Shown: in pieces, positions 55,680-63,586 of the stretch
Position numbering within the stretch: the stretch's first letter is position 1
Layout of the letters: each line of letters opens with the position of its first letter
Assembly (NCBI RefSeq): GCF_011067745.1
Contig: NZ_JAAMPJ010000020.1
Location: 62,001 to 126,000 of the forward strand
Direction of reading: 5' to 3'
Source: Lentzea alba
GTDB taxonomy: Bacteria > Actinomycetota > Actinomycetes > Mycobacteriales > Pseudonocardiaceae
DNA: 64,000 nt
Position numbers and translations under genes: made by a program
Notes under the pieces: model-generated
The model's database searches: none
What the model was told of the DNA's origin: nothing
What the model saw: the letters and a program-made list of their open reading frames with translations, nothing else

Positions 55680-56852
55680 CTAGTACGTGGGCAGGCTGGG
55701 GTCGACTTCGCGAGCCCAGGCGAGCACTCCGCCACCGACGTGCACCGCGTCCTTGAAACCCGCCTTGTGCAGCGCCGCGAGGGCCTCGGCCGACCGAGCG
55801 CCGGACTTGCAGTGCAGCACCAGCGGCTTGTCCTGCGGCAGCTCCGAGAACGCCTCACCTGAGAGGATCTTGTCCTTCGGGATGAGCACCGAGCCCGGGA
55901 TCTTCACGATCTCGTACTCGTGCGGCTCGCGCACGTCCACCAGCAGGAAGTCCTCACCGGACTCCTGCTTGTGCTTGAGCTCGAGCGGCGTGATCGTGTT
56001 GCCCGCGGCGGCCTGCTGCGCGTCCGTGGACACGACCCCGCAGAACGCCTCGTAGTCGATCAGCTCGGTGATCTTCGGGGACTCCGGGTCCTTGCGGATC
56101 TTGATGGTCCGGTACGACATCTCCAGCGCGTCGTAGACCATCAGACGGCCCAGCAGCGGGTCGCCGATGCCCGTGAGCAGCTTGATCGCCTCGGTCACCA
56201 TGATCGAGCCGATCGACGCGCACAGCACGCCCAGCACGCCGCCTTCGGCGCACGACGGGACCATGCCGGGAGGCGGCGGCTCCGGGTAGAGGTCGCGGTA
56301 GTTCAGGCCCTGGCCGTTCGGGGCGTCCTCCCAGAAGACGCTGACCTGGCCCTCGAACCGGAAGATCGAGCCCCACACGTACGGCTTGCCCAGCAGCACC
56401 GCGGCGTCGTTCACCAGGTAACGCGTGGCGAAGTTGTCGGTGCCGTCGAGGATCAGGTCGTAGTCGCGGAAGATGTCCAGCGCGTTCTCGGAGTTGAGAT
56501 GCGTCTGGTGCAGCACGACCTTGACGAACGGGTTGATCTCGGCGACCGAGTCGCGCGCGGACTCCGCCTTGGGGCGGCCGACGTCGGACTGGCCGTGAAT
56601 GACCTGACGCTGCAGGTTCGACTCGTCCACGACGTCGAAGTCGACGACGCCGAGCGTGCCGACTCCGGCCGCGGCCAGGTACAGCAGTGCCGGGCTGCCC
56701 AGGCCGCCCGCGCCGACGACGAGCACCTTCGCGTTCTTCAGCCGTTTCTGCCCGTCCACCCCGACGTCCGGGATGATCAGGTGCCGGCTGTAGCGCGCGA
56801 CTTCTTCCTTGGTCAGCTCCGCGGCTGGCTCAACGAGCGGCGGAAGCGCCAT
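55680..56852 (-). CDS. moeZ: Adenylyltransferase/sulfurtransferase MoeZ
   Basis: 390 aa from the ATG at 56850-56852 (MALPPLVEP). N-terminal ThiF/MoeB domain: ATP-binding VLVVGAGGLGSPALLYLAAAGVG, DVVDESNLQRQVIH, DGTDNFATRYLVND and PSCAEGGVLGVLCASIG with an adenylation-linked Cys. The zinc-binding CxxC pairs of E. coli MoeB seem absent, as in MoeZ. The C-terminal rhodanese domain (residues about 290-390) has LLVDVREPHEYE and the active-site loop HCKSGARS. It activates and sulfurates ubiquitin-like sulfur carriers for molybdopterin, thiamine or cysteine routes. Molybdopterin supply suits the nearby nitrate reductase, but this gene belongs to the older conserved block. Confidence 0.95.
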   Translation of the reverse strand: MALPPLVEPAAELTKEEVARYSRHLIIPDVGVDGQKRLKNAKVLVVGAGGLGSPALLYLAAAGVGTLGVVDFDVVDESNLQRQVIHGQSDVGRPKAESARDSVAEINPFVKVVLHQTHLNSENALDIFRDYDLILDGTDNFATRYLVNDAAVLLGKPYVWGSIFRFEGQVSVFWEDAPNGQGLNYRDLYPEPPPPGMVPSCAEGGVLGVLCASIGSIMVTEAIKLLTGIGDPLLGRLMVYDALEMSYRTIKIRKDPESPKITELIDYEAFCGVVSTDAQQAAAGNTITPLELKHKQESGEDFLLVDVREPHEYEIVKIPGSVLIPKDKILSGEAFSELPQDKPLVLHCKSGARSAEALAALHKAGFKDAVHVGGGVLAWAREVDPSLPTY

Positions 56853-56931
56853 GCTGGTCCTCCTCGACGAATGTCTCCGTGTCCGAGACAACGTCTACCC
56901 TGCCTCGACTCTTCCCCGTTGGAAAGCCGTC

Positions 56932-57927
56932 TCAGCCTGCGGGAAACGGGTTCACCTTGCAGATCTTGCCGTCCGCGGGCACGACGTCCTGTCCCGCGTT
57001 GAGCTGTGACACGAAGTTGTTCGCCACGCCGAACGTCTGCTGCATCATCACCGGGGCCGGTGCGTCGTTCTCGGCACACGCCGCGTGCCCGTTGCCGAGC
57101 GCGTGGCCGACCTCGTGGTTGATCACGTAGGTCCGGTATCCGGGGATGTCGGACCCGTAGACCATCGCGCCGCGCACCCACCGGGCGACGTTGATGACCA
57201 CCCGCTTGGTCGGCTTGTCGTAGCACGACGTCTCGAACGGGATCTCCTTGCCGCAGATCGTGTGCGTCGTCTTCGTGCTGGTCAGGGAAATGACGAAGTC
57301 CGGGTTCTGGTTCGCCTCGACCCGCTGCAGCGCCACCTGCTTGGTGCCGATCCAGCTGCGCGGGTCGGCCAGGATCCCGTCGACGGTCCGCGCGAACGCC
57401 GCGTCGTCGTTGTTGTAGTCGGCGGGCTGCACGCCGTCCTCGATGGCGATGGCGTACTTGCGGAACGTCCGCGCGTTCCCCTCGCCGACCCTGGCCCCGC
57501 TGCCCGCGATCGCCCGCCAGGTGCCGACGCCGTTCTCGGAGAACGCCGGTCCCGGCGGCAGCTCGGCGGTGGGGATGTCCAGCTTCGGTTTCTGGCCCTG
57601 CACCTCGGACGGAGGCGCCTCGGGCGTGCTGACGGGCGTCTCGGCGGCGTTGTTGGTGCTGGCGCCTCCGGCCGCGGGCGACTTCGGCTGGACGGTGTCG
57701 AGCACCACCAGCGCGGTCAGCACGAGCAGGACCGGGATCGCGTAGATGCGCCAGCCGTAGTTGGCGACGAGCTTCTTCACCCCGCCGCGCTTGCGGGGTC
57801 TGCGGTGCTGGGCGGTGCCGTCGGGTTCCCAGGCAGCCGCGAGCGGTTCGGCGCTGGTCCGGCGCTCGCCACGACGGTAGCGGTCGACTGACGGATCAGT
57901 TCGTCCTCGCTCGGGGGCGCGATTCAC
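56932..57927 (-). CDS. Membrane-anchored DUF3152 metzincin-like protein
   Basis: 331 aa from the GTG at 57925-57927. A basic cytoplasmic tail of about 55 residues, one membrane helix (WRIYAIPVLLVLTALVVLDTV), a Pro/Ala/Ser linker, then an extracytoplasmic domain with a complete metzincin zinc site HEVGHALGNGH (HExxHxxGxxH) and a downstream Met-turn candidate (APAPVMMQQT). Paired Cys (ICGK, SCYD, ACAE, ICKV) fit disulfides outside the cell. Corresponds in position and domain to Rv3207c next to moeZ. Probably a peptidase; substrate unknown. Confidence 0.9.
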   Translation of the reverse strand: MNRAPERGRTDPSVDRYRRGERRTSAEPLAAAWEPDGTAQHRRPRKRGGVKKLVANYGWRIYAIPVLLVLTALVVLDTVQPKSPAAGGASTNNAAETPVSTPEAPPSEVQGQKPKLDIPTAELPPGPAFSENGVGTWRAIAGSGARVGEGNARTFRKYAIAIEDGVQPADYNNDDAAFARTVDGILADPRSWIGTKQVALQRVEANQNPDFVISLTSTKTTHTICGKEIPFETSCYDKPTKRVVINVARWVRGAMVYGSDIPGYRTYVINHEVGHALGNGHAACAENDAPAPVMMQQTFGVANNFVSQLNAGQDVVPADGKICKVNPFPAG

Positions 57928-57967
57928 GTTGCCCAGGGTCCCACACCCCCTGTATGGCCGTTGTTCG

Positions 57968-58921
57968 TCACCATGTGTGTCGGTCGACCGCCTCCCACAT
58001 GCCCAGCACGGCCCTCGCCACGGTGGTGGGCCGTTCCATCTGGGCGACGTGGCCGGTGCGTGGCAGCACGAGCAGTCGTCCCCTGGGCAGCAGCCTGGCC
58101 GTCCGAGGTCCCTTCTGCACGCTGACCAGCCGGTCGTGCTCGCCCCACAGCACCAGCGTGGGGGCCTTGACCTGCGGCAACAGCCGCCAGAGCGACTTCG
58201 GTCCCGGCGTGAACCAGCTCTGCATCAGCCCGAACGTGCTGCGGTTGAGCGCCTGCCCCGCCCACTGCTGCCGGGCGCGCTCCTCGTTCTCCTTGATCGA
58301 CTCCTCGATGCGGTGGTCGGGCACCACGCTCGGGTCGGCGAAGCACAGATCGAGCATCTGCCTGGTGCGCTCGTGCGCGCTCAGCTTGGCGAGTTCCCTG
58401 CGGACCTTCGACCCGATGATCGGCAGGACCGCGAGCGCCATCCGCGGGTCCGACATGCGGTCGAGCCGCGGCCGCAGGTCGGGGACGGCCGGGCTCACGA
58501 GTGTGAGCGTCTTCACCAGTTCCGGCCTGGTCGCGGCGATGATGACCGAGATCGCGCCGCCCATCGAGTTGCCGAACAGGTGCACGGGCTCGTTCAGCGT
58601 CTCCAGGTACTTGATCACCGTGCGGGCGTGCGTGGCGAGGCTGAAGTCATAGCCGGGGATCGGCTCCGAACGCCCGAAGCCGGGCAGGTCGAGCGAATAG
58701 CCGCGGACGTGCTCCCGCAGCTGGGCCGCGAGATCCGTCCAGTTCGTCGCGGACCCGCCGAGCCCGTGCACGTAGACCGCCGGCGGTCCGTCGCCGGGCG
58801 TGACCCTGACGTGCACCTCGTGGTCGTCGACCTGGTGGAACTCACCTGGCCACGGCGTCTGCGACTTGTCCAGCGGCGGCAGCGCGACGGTGGACAGCGG
58901 GGCGGGGATCAGCGTGCTCAC
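57968..58921 (-). CDS. Alpha/beta hydrolase
   Basis: 317 aa from the GTG at 58919-58921. VYVHGLGGSATNW (oxyanion HG), nucleophile elbow LFGNSMGGAI (GNSMGG), acid in LVLWGEHDRLV and His in PRTGHVAQME. A cap domain of about 70 residues sits between the elbow and the acid. No signal peptide, so cytoplasmic. Divergent from the TetR at 59048 with a 126-nt gap holding an imperfect operator-like element (58968-58983), so it may be that regulator's target. Specific substrate unknown; carboxylesterase- or C-C hydrolase-like. Confidence 0.88.
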   Translation of the reverse strand: MSTLIPAPLSTVALPPLDKSQTPWPGEFHQVDDHEVHVRVTPGDGPPAVYVHGLGGSATNWTDLAAQLREHVRGYSLDLPGFGRSEPIPGYDFSLATHARTVIKYLETLNEPVHLFGNSMGGAISVIIAATRPELVKTLTLVSPAVPDLRPRLDRMSDPRMALAVLPIIGSKVRRELAKLSAHERTRQMLDLCFADPSVVPDHRIEESIKENEERARQQWAGQALNRSTFGLMQSWFTPGPKSLWRLLPQVKAPTLVLWGEHDRLVSVQKGPRTARLLPRGRLLVLPRTGHVAQMERPTTVARAVLGMWEAVDRHTW

Positions 58922-58967
58922 CAGACCAGGATGCGGGAAAGAAGCTCCAGATGGTTCCCGGATGTGG

Positions 58968-58983
58968 GCTACCAGCGAGTAAG
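58968..58983. promoter_or_regulatory. Candidate TetR half-palindrome between divergent genes
   Basis: GCTACCAGCGAGTAAG; its reverse complement contains TTAC...CTGGTAGC, sharing the last eight bases with the second TetR operator at 61412-61426. Imperfect symmetry. Confidence 0.3.
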
Positions 58984-59047
58984 GTTGCGCTCACGCCTCG
59001 GTCAGGCAACCCCTCTCCGACGGCCGATCACTCGTGCTGGAGGCACC

Positions 59048-59677
59048 ATGACGGAGACGGCGCAGAGCGTACCCGCAGGCAGGGGCGTTCGACTGCCGCG
59101 CACCGCCCGCCGCGCGCAACTGCTGGCAGCGGCACAGGACGTGTTCGTCGCCAACGGCTACCACGCCGCGGCGATGGACGAGATCGCCGAGCGCGCGGGC
59201 GTGTCCAAGCCGGTGCTGTACCAGCACTTCCCGGGCAAGCTGGAGCTGTACATGGCCCTGCTCGAGTCCCATGTGGACGAGCTGGTCGGCCGTGTGCGCA
59301 CCGCCATCGCCTCCTCCACGGACAACAAGCTGCGCGTGCGCGCCGCCGTGGCCGCCTTCTACGACTTCGTCGACGGCGAGGGCCAGGCCTTCCGCATGGT
59401 CTTCGAGTCCGACCTGCGCTCCGAGCCGTCCGTGCAGTCCGCCGTCGAGCGCGCCACGACGGACTCCGTCGACGCGATCACCGACACCATCACCGCGGAC
59501 GCCGGCCTCGACCCGGAGCGCGCCCGCCTGCTGGCCGTCGGCCTCGTCGGCCTGTCCCAGGTCACCGCGCGCTCCTGGCTGGCCGACAACCGCCGAGTCC
59601 CCAAAGAAGACGCCGTAGCCCTGATTTCCAACCTCGCGTGGCGAGGCATCGGCGGCGGCTTCCCCCTCCAACACTGA
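59048..59677 (+). CDS. TetR-family regulator (Rv3208-like)
   Basis: 209 aa, ATG behind GGAGG. DNA-binding domain at residues about 19-65: RRAQLLAAAQDVFVANGYHAAAMDEIAERAGVSKPVLYQHFPGKLELYMALLE, a textbook TetR helix-turn-helix with the YxHFxxKxxL ending. The C-terminal helices contain VAAFYDFVDGEGQAFRMVFES and WLADNRRVPKEDAVALISNLAWRGI. Same position and orientation as Rv3208 in the conserved block. Divergent from the alpha/beta hydrolase. Its transcript ends at the palindrome 59680-59732, two bases after the stop. Confidence 0.92.
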   Translation: MTETAQSVPAGRGVRLPRTARRAQLLAAAQDVFVANGYHAAAMDEIAERAGVSKPVLYQHFPGKLELYMALLESHVDELVGRVRTAIASSTDNKLRVRAAVAAFYDFVDGEGQAFRMVFESDLRSEPSVQSAVERATTDSVDAITDTITADAGLDPERARLLAVGLVGLSQVTARSWLADNRRVPKEDAVALISNLAWRGIGGGFPLQH

Positions 59678-59679
59678 GA

Positions 59680-59732
59680 TTGATGAGGGGAGCTTTCATA
59701 AACCTGAGGTTTATGAAAGCTCCCCTCATCAA
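59680..59732. repeat. Long perfect palindrome, family copy 2 (bidirectional terminator)
   Basis: 25-bp perfect arms (59680-59704, 59708-59732) around TGA. Same core as copy 1 (GATGAGGGGAGCTTTCAT) but with a matched pair of changes: TCATAAACC in the left arm and GGTTTATGA in the right. This keeps the long stem while spoiling the small hairpin inside each arm. It fills the gap between convergent genes exactly. Confidence 0.85.
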
Positions 59733-59734
59733 CA

Positions 59735-60514
59735 TCACATCAGGGCGGCTATTCGGCGGGCCACGTCCTCGGAGCGTTCGAGGGGCAGCATGTGGCCGGT
59801 TTTCGGGTAGATGACGAACTCGGCGCTGGGGAGCGCGTCCGCCAGCACTCGTGCGTGCCGCATCGGTGTGAGCAGGTCCCACGATCCGGCCATCACCACG
59901 GTCGGGATGTCGGACAGGACCGCCAAAGCCTCACGCCGCTGGTGCAGGGTGAGTTCCTCGCGGAGCCCGACGAACGCCGCACCGGTCGTGTTGCCCGCCA
60001 TCGCCGCCGCGGCCCGCACGTCGGACCAGCGCGGACGACGGCCGAACGTGACCCGCAGGCCAGGCGTGATCAACCGGCCGAACCCGATCTTCGGCCGCTT
60101 GCCCAGCCACTTCCCCGCGAGCCGCTCCACCCCGCTCAGCCGGGGCAGGTTCCCGCACGACGTGGCCACGAGCGCCACCCCCGACACACGTGAGAACAAC
60201 TCGGGGCGCTGCTCGGCCAGCGCCATGATCGTCATGCCGCCCAGCGAGTGCCCGGCCAGCACGATCCGCCCGGTCGGGACGCGTTCCTCCAGCACCGCCG
60301 CCAGGTCGTCGGCGAGCTCGGAGATCGTCCCGGCACCGGTGGAGTTCCCGTGGCCGCGCACGTCGTAGCGGACCACCCGGCCCGGCAGAGCCGCGGTGAC
60401 GCGATCCCACGTCGTGAGGTCCATCGTCCAGCCGTGCAGCAGGACCGCGGTCACGTCGGAGGTCGCCTCCCCCGACTCGACGACGTTCAGCCCATCAAGA
60501 ACGAACGACGCCAT
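59735..60514 (-). CDS. Alpha/beta hydrolase (second)
   Basis: 259 aa. AVLLHGWTMDLTTWDRV (oxyanion HG), RYDVRGHGNST, nucleophile elbow LAGHSLGGMT, acid in VVMAGSWDLLTP and His in YPKTGHMLPLE: a complete, compact triad. No signal peptide. Its first 28 nt overlap the end of the diiron oxygenase gene upstream (60487-60514), so the two are coupled and may act on the same metabolite. Both could be under the TetR at 61436. Specific substrate unknown. Confidence 0.88.
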   Translation of the reverse strand: MASFVLDGLNVVESGEATSDVTAVLLHGWTMDLTTWDRVTAALPGRVVRYDVRGHGNSTGAGTISELADDLAAVLEERVPTGRIVLAGHSLGGMTIMALAEQRPELFSRVSGVALVATSCGNLPRLSGVERLAGKWLGKRPKIGFGRLITPGLRVTFGRRPRWSDVRAAAAMAGNTTGAAFVGLREELTLHQRREALAVLSDIPTVVMAGSWDLLTPMRHARVLADALPSAEFVIYPKTGHMLPLERSEDVARRIAALM

Positions 60515-61374
60515 GAGCGCATCCCCGGCTTTCCGACGAGTCCGGCCTCATTTAGGAACGACATGATCCGTTCCCCCGACCAGCGAATGGTCTCCTGGAA
60601 GCGAGGATTGCGCAGTGCCTGCCGGTGTGCCTCGCGCACGTCCAGGCCGACGGCGGCGTACACGGCTGGGTTGATGATCGTCCGCGTGATCATCATCGAC
60701 ACGTACCCGACCAGCCACTTCTGGTACGGCAGCTCGTAGGCCTTCAGCTCGCCCATCCCGCGCAGCAGCTCCTCACGCGCGAACCGCACGTGCCTGGCCT
60801 CCTCCAGCACGTGGATGCGGTTCACCATCCGCACGATCGGCTGGACCGTCTCGTCGTTCATCGCCTCGCGCTGCAGCCGGTCGAGGATCTCCTCGGCGAC
60901 CAGGATCGAGCCGTACATCGCGGGGCCGTACCCGATGGTCGGCAGCAACTTGCCCAGCCGGTGGGTCGCCCGCACCGGCCCGTAGGGCGGGCAGCCGATC
61001 CGTTCGACCAGGCGCGCGAACATCGTCGAGTGCCGGCACTCGTCGGCCACCTCGGTCAGCGCGTACTGGGCGTGCCGCGAGGTCGGGTCGGTGTTGTAGA
61101 CGACCTTGACCAGCATCTGCATGAGCAGCAGCTCGAACCACAGGCCCACCGAGGCGATGGACGCGAGCTCGTGCTTGGACAGCTCGATGCGCTGCTCGTG
61201 GGTCAGAGAGTCGTAGAGCGGAGTTCCGTACAAGGAGATCCGCTGTTCAGGGATGTAGAAGAGACCGTCCACCAGAGGTGCGGACCAGTCGATGTCCACC
61301 TCGGGGTCGTAGAACTTCTCCGCGGACGACTTCAGCAGCCTCTCCGCCGTCTTCTCCCGATCGGCGACCCTCAT
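60487..61374 (-). CDS. AurF-like diiron oxygenase
   Basis: 295 aa. Four-helix ferritin-like core with carboxylate/His iron ligands: ELASIASVGLWFELLLMQML (first Glu helices), EVADECRHSTMFARL (E-x-x-x-x-H pattern) and VLEEARHVRFAREELL (E-x-x-x-H). AurF-family enzymes carry out O2-dependent N- or C-oxygenation. It is the first gene of a coupled pair with an alpha/beta hydrolase and is divergent from a TetR gene, with a tandem palindromic operator in the 61-nt gap. The 'RHAQYALTEVADECRH' stretch is typical of actinobacterial DUF3066-type members. Substrate unknown. Confidence 0.85.
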   Translation of the reverse strand: MRVADREKTAERLLKSSAEKFYDPEVDIDWSAPLVDGLFYIPEQRISLYGTPLYDSLTHEQRIELSKHELASIASVGLWFELLLMQMLVKVVYNTDPTSRHAQYALTEVADECRHSTMFARLVERIGCPPYGPVRATHRLGKLLPTIGYGPAMYGSILVAEEILDRLQREAMNDETVQPIVRMVNRIHVLEEARHVRFAREELLRGMGELKAYELPYQKWLVGYVSMMITRTIINPAVYAAVGLDVREAHRQALRNPRFQETIRWSGERIMSFLNEAGLVGKPGMRSWRRSFLMG

Positions 61375-61395
61375 CGGTTGCCCTCCCCGGTAAGT

Positions 61396-61426
61396 GTTAC
61401 TTGAGGTAACGGTTACTTCTGGTAGC
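61396..61426. promoter_or_regulatory. Tandem TetR operator
   Basis: Two palindromes 16 bp apart: GTTAC-TTGAG-GTAAC (61396-61410, perfect) and GTTAC-TTCTG-GTAGC (61412-61426, one mismatch). Together they fill the gap between the diiron oxygenase and TetR start codons, so both directions would be controlled. Confidence 0.65.
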
Positions 61427-61435
61427 GTGCGTCAC

Positions 61436-62119
61436 ATGGCACGCACTGTCAAGGGGCCGGACGCGCGACGCGAACGCTGGAAGGGCCATCGCGAACAGCG
61501 CAGGGCGGAGTTCGTGGAGGCCACGATCGCCGCCGTGGCCAAGAAGGGCCCGGACGTCGGCATGGAGGACGTGGCCGCGGAGGCCGGCGTCAGCAAGCCC
61601 GTGCTGTACCGGCACTTCACCGACAAGTCCGACCTCTACCTGGCGGTGGGGCAGAAGGCCACCGAACTGCTGATGGACCGGATGGGTCCCGCGCTGGCCG
61701 CGGACGGCCCGATCCGCGACCGCATCAAGGGGATCGTGGACGCCTACCTGTCCGTGATCGAGGACAACCCGAACCTGTACCGGTTCGTGGTGAAGGGGTC
61801 CTTTGTGGACCGCCCGGTCGAGAAGGACGTCGTCGCCGAGGACAAGAACCTCATCGCGACCACGCTGGCCCGCATCCTCGGCGACTACCTGCGCGCGTTC
61901 GAGATGGACTCCGGCGGCGCCGAGCCGTGGGCGCACGCACTCGTCGGCATGGTGCAGAACGCGGGCGACTGGTGGCTCGACCGCCAGACCATGTCCCGCG
62001 AGAACCTCAGCGACTACCTCGCCACGCTCATCTGGCACGCCGTCGACGGGCTGCTGCGCTCGGCCGGTGTCCAGGCCGACCCGGCGAAGCCACTCACCCC
62101 ACTCCGATTGGTGGACTAG
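61436..62119 (+). CDS. TetR-family regulator of the diiron oxygenase pair
   Basis: 227 aa from the ATG at 61436, preferred over an in-frame start at 61394 because the operator occupies the space between. N-terminal domain REQRRAEFVEATIAAVAKKGPDVGMEDVAAEAGVSKPVLYRHFTDKSDLYLAV is a clear TetR helix-turn-helix. The C-terminal ligand domain contains LYRFVVKGSFVDRP and WWLDRQTMSRENLSDYLATLIW. Likely represses itself and the divergent oxygenase-hydrolase pair. Its TAG abuts the ATG of the DUF4873 gene with no gap, so the two are cotranslated. Confidence 0.92.
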   Translation: MARTVKGPDARRERWKGHREQRRAEFVEATIAAVAKKGPDVGMEDVAAEAGVSKPVLYRHFTDKSDLYLAVGQKATELLMDRMGPALAADGPIRDRIKGIVDAYLSVIEDNPNLYRFVVKGSFVDRPVEKDVVAEDKNLIATTLARILGDYLRAFEMDSGGAEPWAHALVGMVQNAGDWWLDRQTMSRENLSDYLATLIWHAVDGLLRSAGVQADPAKPLTPLRLVD

Positions 62120-62422
62120 ATGAGCGAGCACGACGAAGAGGGCTACAGCGGCTCAGCGACCCTTGTTTTCGGCAAGGACGAGGTAGCGGTGACGGTCGAT
62201 CTGCGCGGCTACTTCCAGCCGATCGACGGCCGCTACCACTGGTACGGCCGGATCAAGCAGAACGACGAGGTCACCACCCGTGTGGAGGCCGGCGCCCGCA
62301 CCGCTCTGCTGCGCACCCCCACCGGCGAAGCCGAGGGCATGCTCACCGATCCCGACCCGTGGGGCCGCTACCGCATCGGCGGCATCTCCACCCCGCCCTA
62401 CAAGATCCAAGAACCCGCCTGA
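62120..62422 (+). CDS. DUF4873 protein
   Basis: 100 aa. A single small beta domain: EGYSGSATLVFGKDEVAVTVDLRGYFQPIDGRYHWYGRI, then VEAGARTALLRTPTGEAEGMLTDPDPWGRYRIGG. The FQPIDGxYHWxGRI stretch is the DUF4873 signature, a domain often fused to flavin monooxygenases in actinobacteria; here it stands alone. The ATG follows the TetR stop directly. Convergent with the DUF3107 gene across a long palindrome. Function unknown. Confidence 0.8.
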   Translation: MSEHDEEGYSGSATLVFGKDEVAVTVDLRGYFQPIDGRYHWYGRIKQNDEVTTRVEAGARTALLRTPTGEAEGMLTDPDPWGRYRIGGISTPPYKIQEPA

Positions 62423-62425
62423 CAA

Positions 62426-62478
62426 ACCATGGGGGGCACATTCATGGACGTGAGGTCCATGAATGTGCCCCCCATGGT
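62426..62478. repeat. Long perfect palindrome, family copy 3 (bidirectional terminator)
   Basis: 24-bp perfect arms (62426-62449, 62455-62478) around GTGAG. The core differs from copies 1 and 2 (GGGGGGCACATTCATGG instead of GAGGGGAGCTTTCATMA), but the plan is shared: a G-run, a TTCAT element and a TGAG-type turn. It lies between convergent genes. Confidence 0.85.
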
Positions 62479-62485
62479 GAACGAC

Positions 62486-62710
62486 TCAGGCGCCGAACCC
62501 GACCTTGCGCGAGTCCTGCGGGCCGATCTCCACGTACGCGACGCGGCCAGCGGGCACGACGAAACGCGCACCCTTGGCGTCCACCAGCGACAGCACGCTG
62601 GACTTGCCGGACACCGCGTCCGCCACCAGAGCCTCAACGTCTGACGGGTTGAGCTCACTGGTCACGACGAGTTCCCGCGGGCTGTCCGCGACGCCGATCC
62701 TGACCTCCAC
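62486..62710 (-). CDS. DUF3107 small conserved protein
   Basis: 74 aa from the GTG at 62708-62710 behind GGAGG. VEVRIGVADSPRELVVTSELNPSDVEALVADAV, then SVLSLVDAKGARFVVPAGRVAYVEIGP, is the full DUF3107 domain, the family of Rv3208A (TB9.4). Small, soluble and acidic, with an alpha/beta layout. Placed between a TetR region and the ferritin-like gene exactly as in mycobacteria. Role unknown. Confidence 0.88.
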   Translation of the reverse strand: MEVRIGVADSPRELVVTSELNPSDVEALVADAVSGKSSVLSLVDAKGARFVVPAGRVAYVEIGPQDSRKVGFGA

Positions 62711-62751
62711 GCTGACCTCCGTGCTCAAAGAGAAACTGATCCTGAGCCTAC

Positions 62752-63393
62752 CTAGCCCAGGCCCAGCTGCGTCATGCGCCGCGCGTGCGACTGCTGAAGC
62801 CGGCGGAACAGCTGACCGATCCCGGCGAGGTCTCCCGAGCCCCGCACGATGAGCTCGGAGAGGCCGTCCCGCTCCGCCACCACGTACTGGGCCTGCGTCA
62901 ACGCCTCGCCGAGCAGCCGCCGGCCCCACAGCGCGAGCCGGTCGCGCACCCGTGGATCCGACTCGACGGCGGCCAGGACTTCGCGCTCAGCGAACGCCGA
63001 GTGACCCGTGTCGGCGAGCACGGCGAGCACCAGGTCGCGCGTCGGCTCGTCCAGCCACTCCGCCACCTCGCGGTAGAAGTCGGCGGCCAGACCGTCGCCC
63101 ACGTAGGCCTTCACCAGCGACTCGAGCCACGACTTCGGGCTCGTCGACTCGTGGAACGCGTCGAAGCCCTTCACGAACGGCGCCATCGCGTCCTCGACGG
63201 TGATCCCCTCCGCCGCGAGGTGCTTCTGCAACAGCGTGAAGTGACCGATCTCCGCGGCGGCCATCTGCGCCAACGCCGCGCGCCCGGCCAATGTCGGCGC
63301 CGAACGCGAGTCCTCCGTCATCCGGTCGAAGGCCGAGAGCTCGCCATATGCAAGCGCTCCCAGAAGATCGACAACACCCTCCGCAACACCCAT
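62752..63393 (-). CDS. Ferritin-like (MiaE-like) fold protein
   Basis: 213 aa. Ferritin-like four-helix bundle: AYGELSAFDRMTEDSRSAPTLAGRAALAQMAAAEIGHFTLLQKHL gives Glu and E-x-x-H metal ligands, and VLAVLADTGHSAFAEREVL a further helix with His and Glu. Similar to the tRNA hydroxylase MiaE-like proteins annotated at the Rv3210c position next to rhlE. Whether it binds iron or hydroxylates anything is not established. Divergent from rhlE, with its start about 190 nt from the rhlE start. Confidence 0.82.
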   Translation of the reverse strand: MGVAEGVVDLLGALAYGELSAFDRMTEDSRSAPTLAGRAALAQMAAAEIGHFTLLQKHLAAEGITVEDAMAPFVKGFDAFHESTSPKSWLESLVKAYVGDGLAADFYREVAEWLDEPTRDLVLAVLADTGHSAFAEREVLAAVESDPRVRDRLALWGRRLLGEALTQAQYVVAERDGLSELIVRGSGDLAGIGQLFRRLQQSHARRMTQLGLG

Positions 63394-63480
63394 GAGAACG
63401 AAGCCTAGTGGTCAAATGGTTCCTGCCAGGTAGAATGGCAGCGGACGCCCGGCGTGACGAGTGTGACGAACCGCCGTGAG

Positions 63481-63577
63481 GCGCACGAAATGGTGCGCGT
63501 ACACCTTTCCCGCAGCTGATCTCCAAGCGCGGTCGAGAGGCCCGGCCAGGGCTCGTACGCGCTTGGTACGAGAGAGG
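63481..63577 (+). promoter_or_regulatory. Structured 5' leader of rhlE
   Basis: Hairpin GCGCAC/GTGCGC (63481-63498), hairpin CTCGTAC/GTACGAG (63552-63572) whose 3' arm enters the GAGAGAGG ribosome site, and a competing pairing GCGCGTAC (63495-63502) with GTACGCGC (63555-63562). The last two cannot form together, so the leader could switch. A TAGAAT -10 box is at 63431-63436. Confidence 0.4.
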
Positions 63578-63586
63578 CTGATCACC

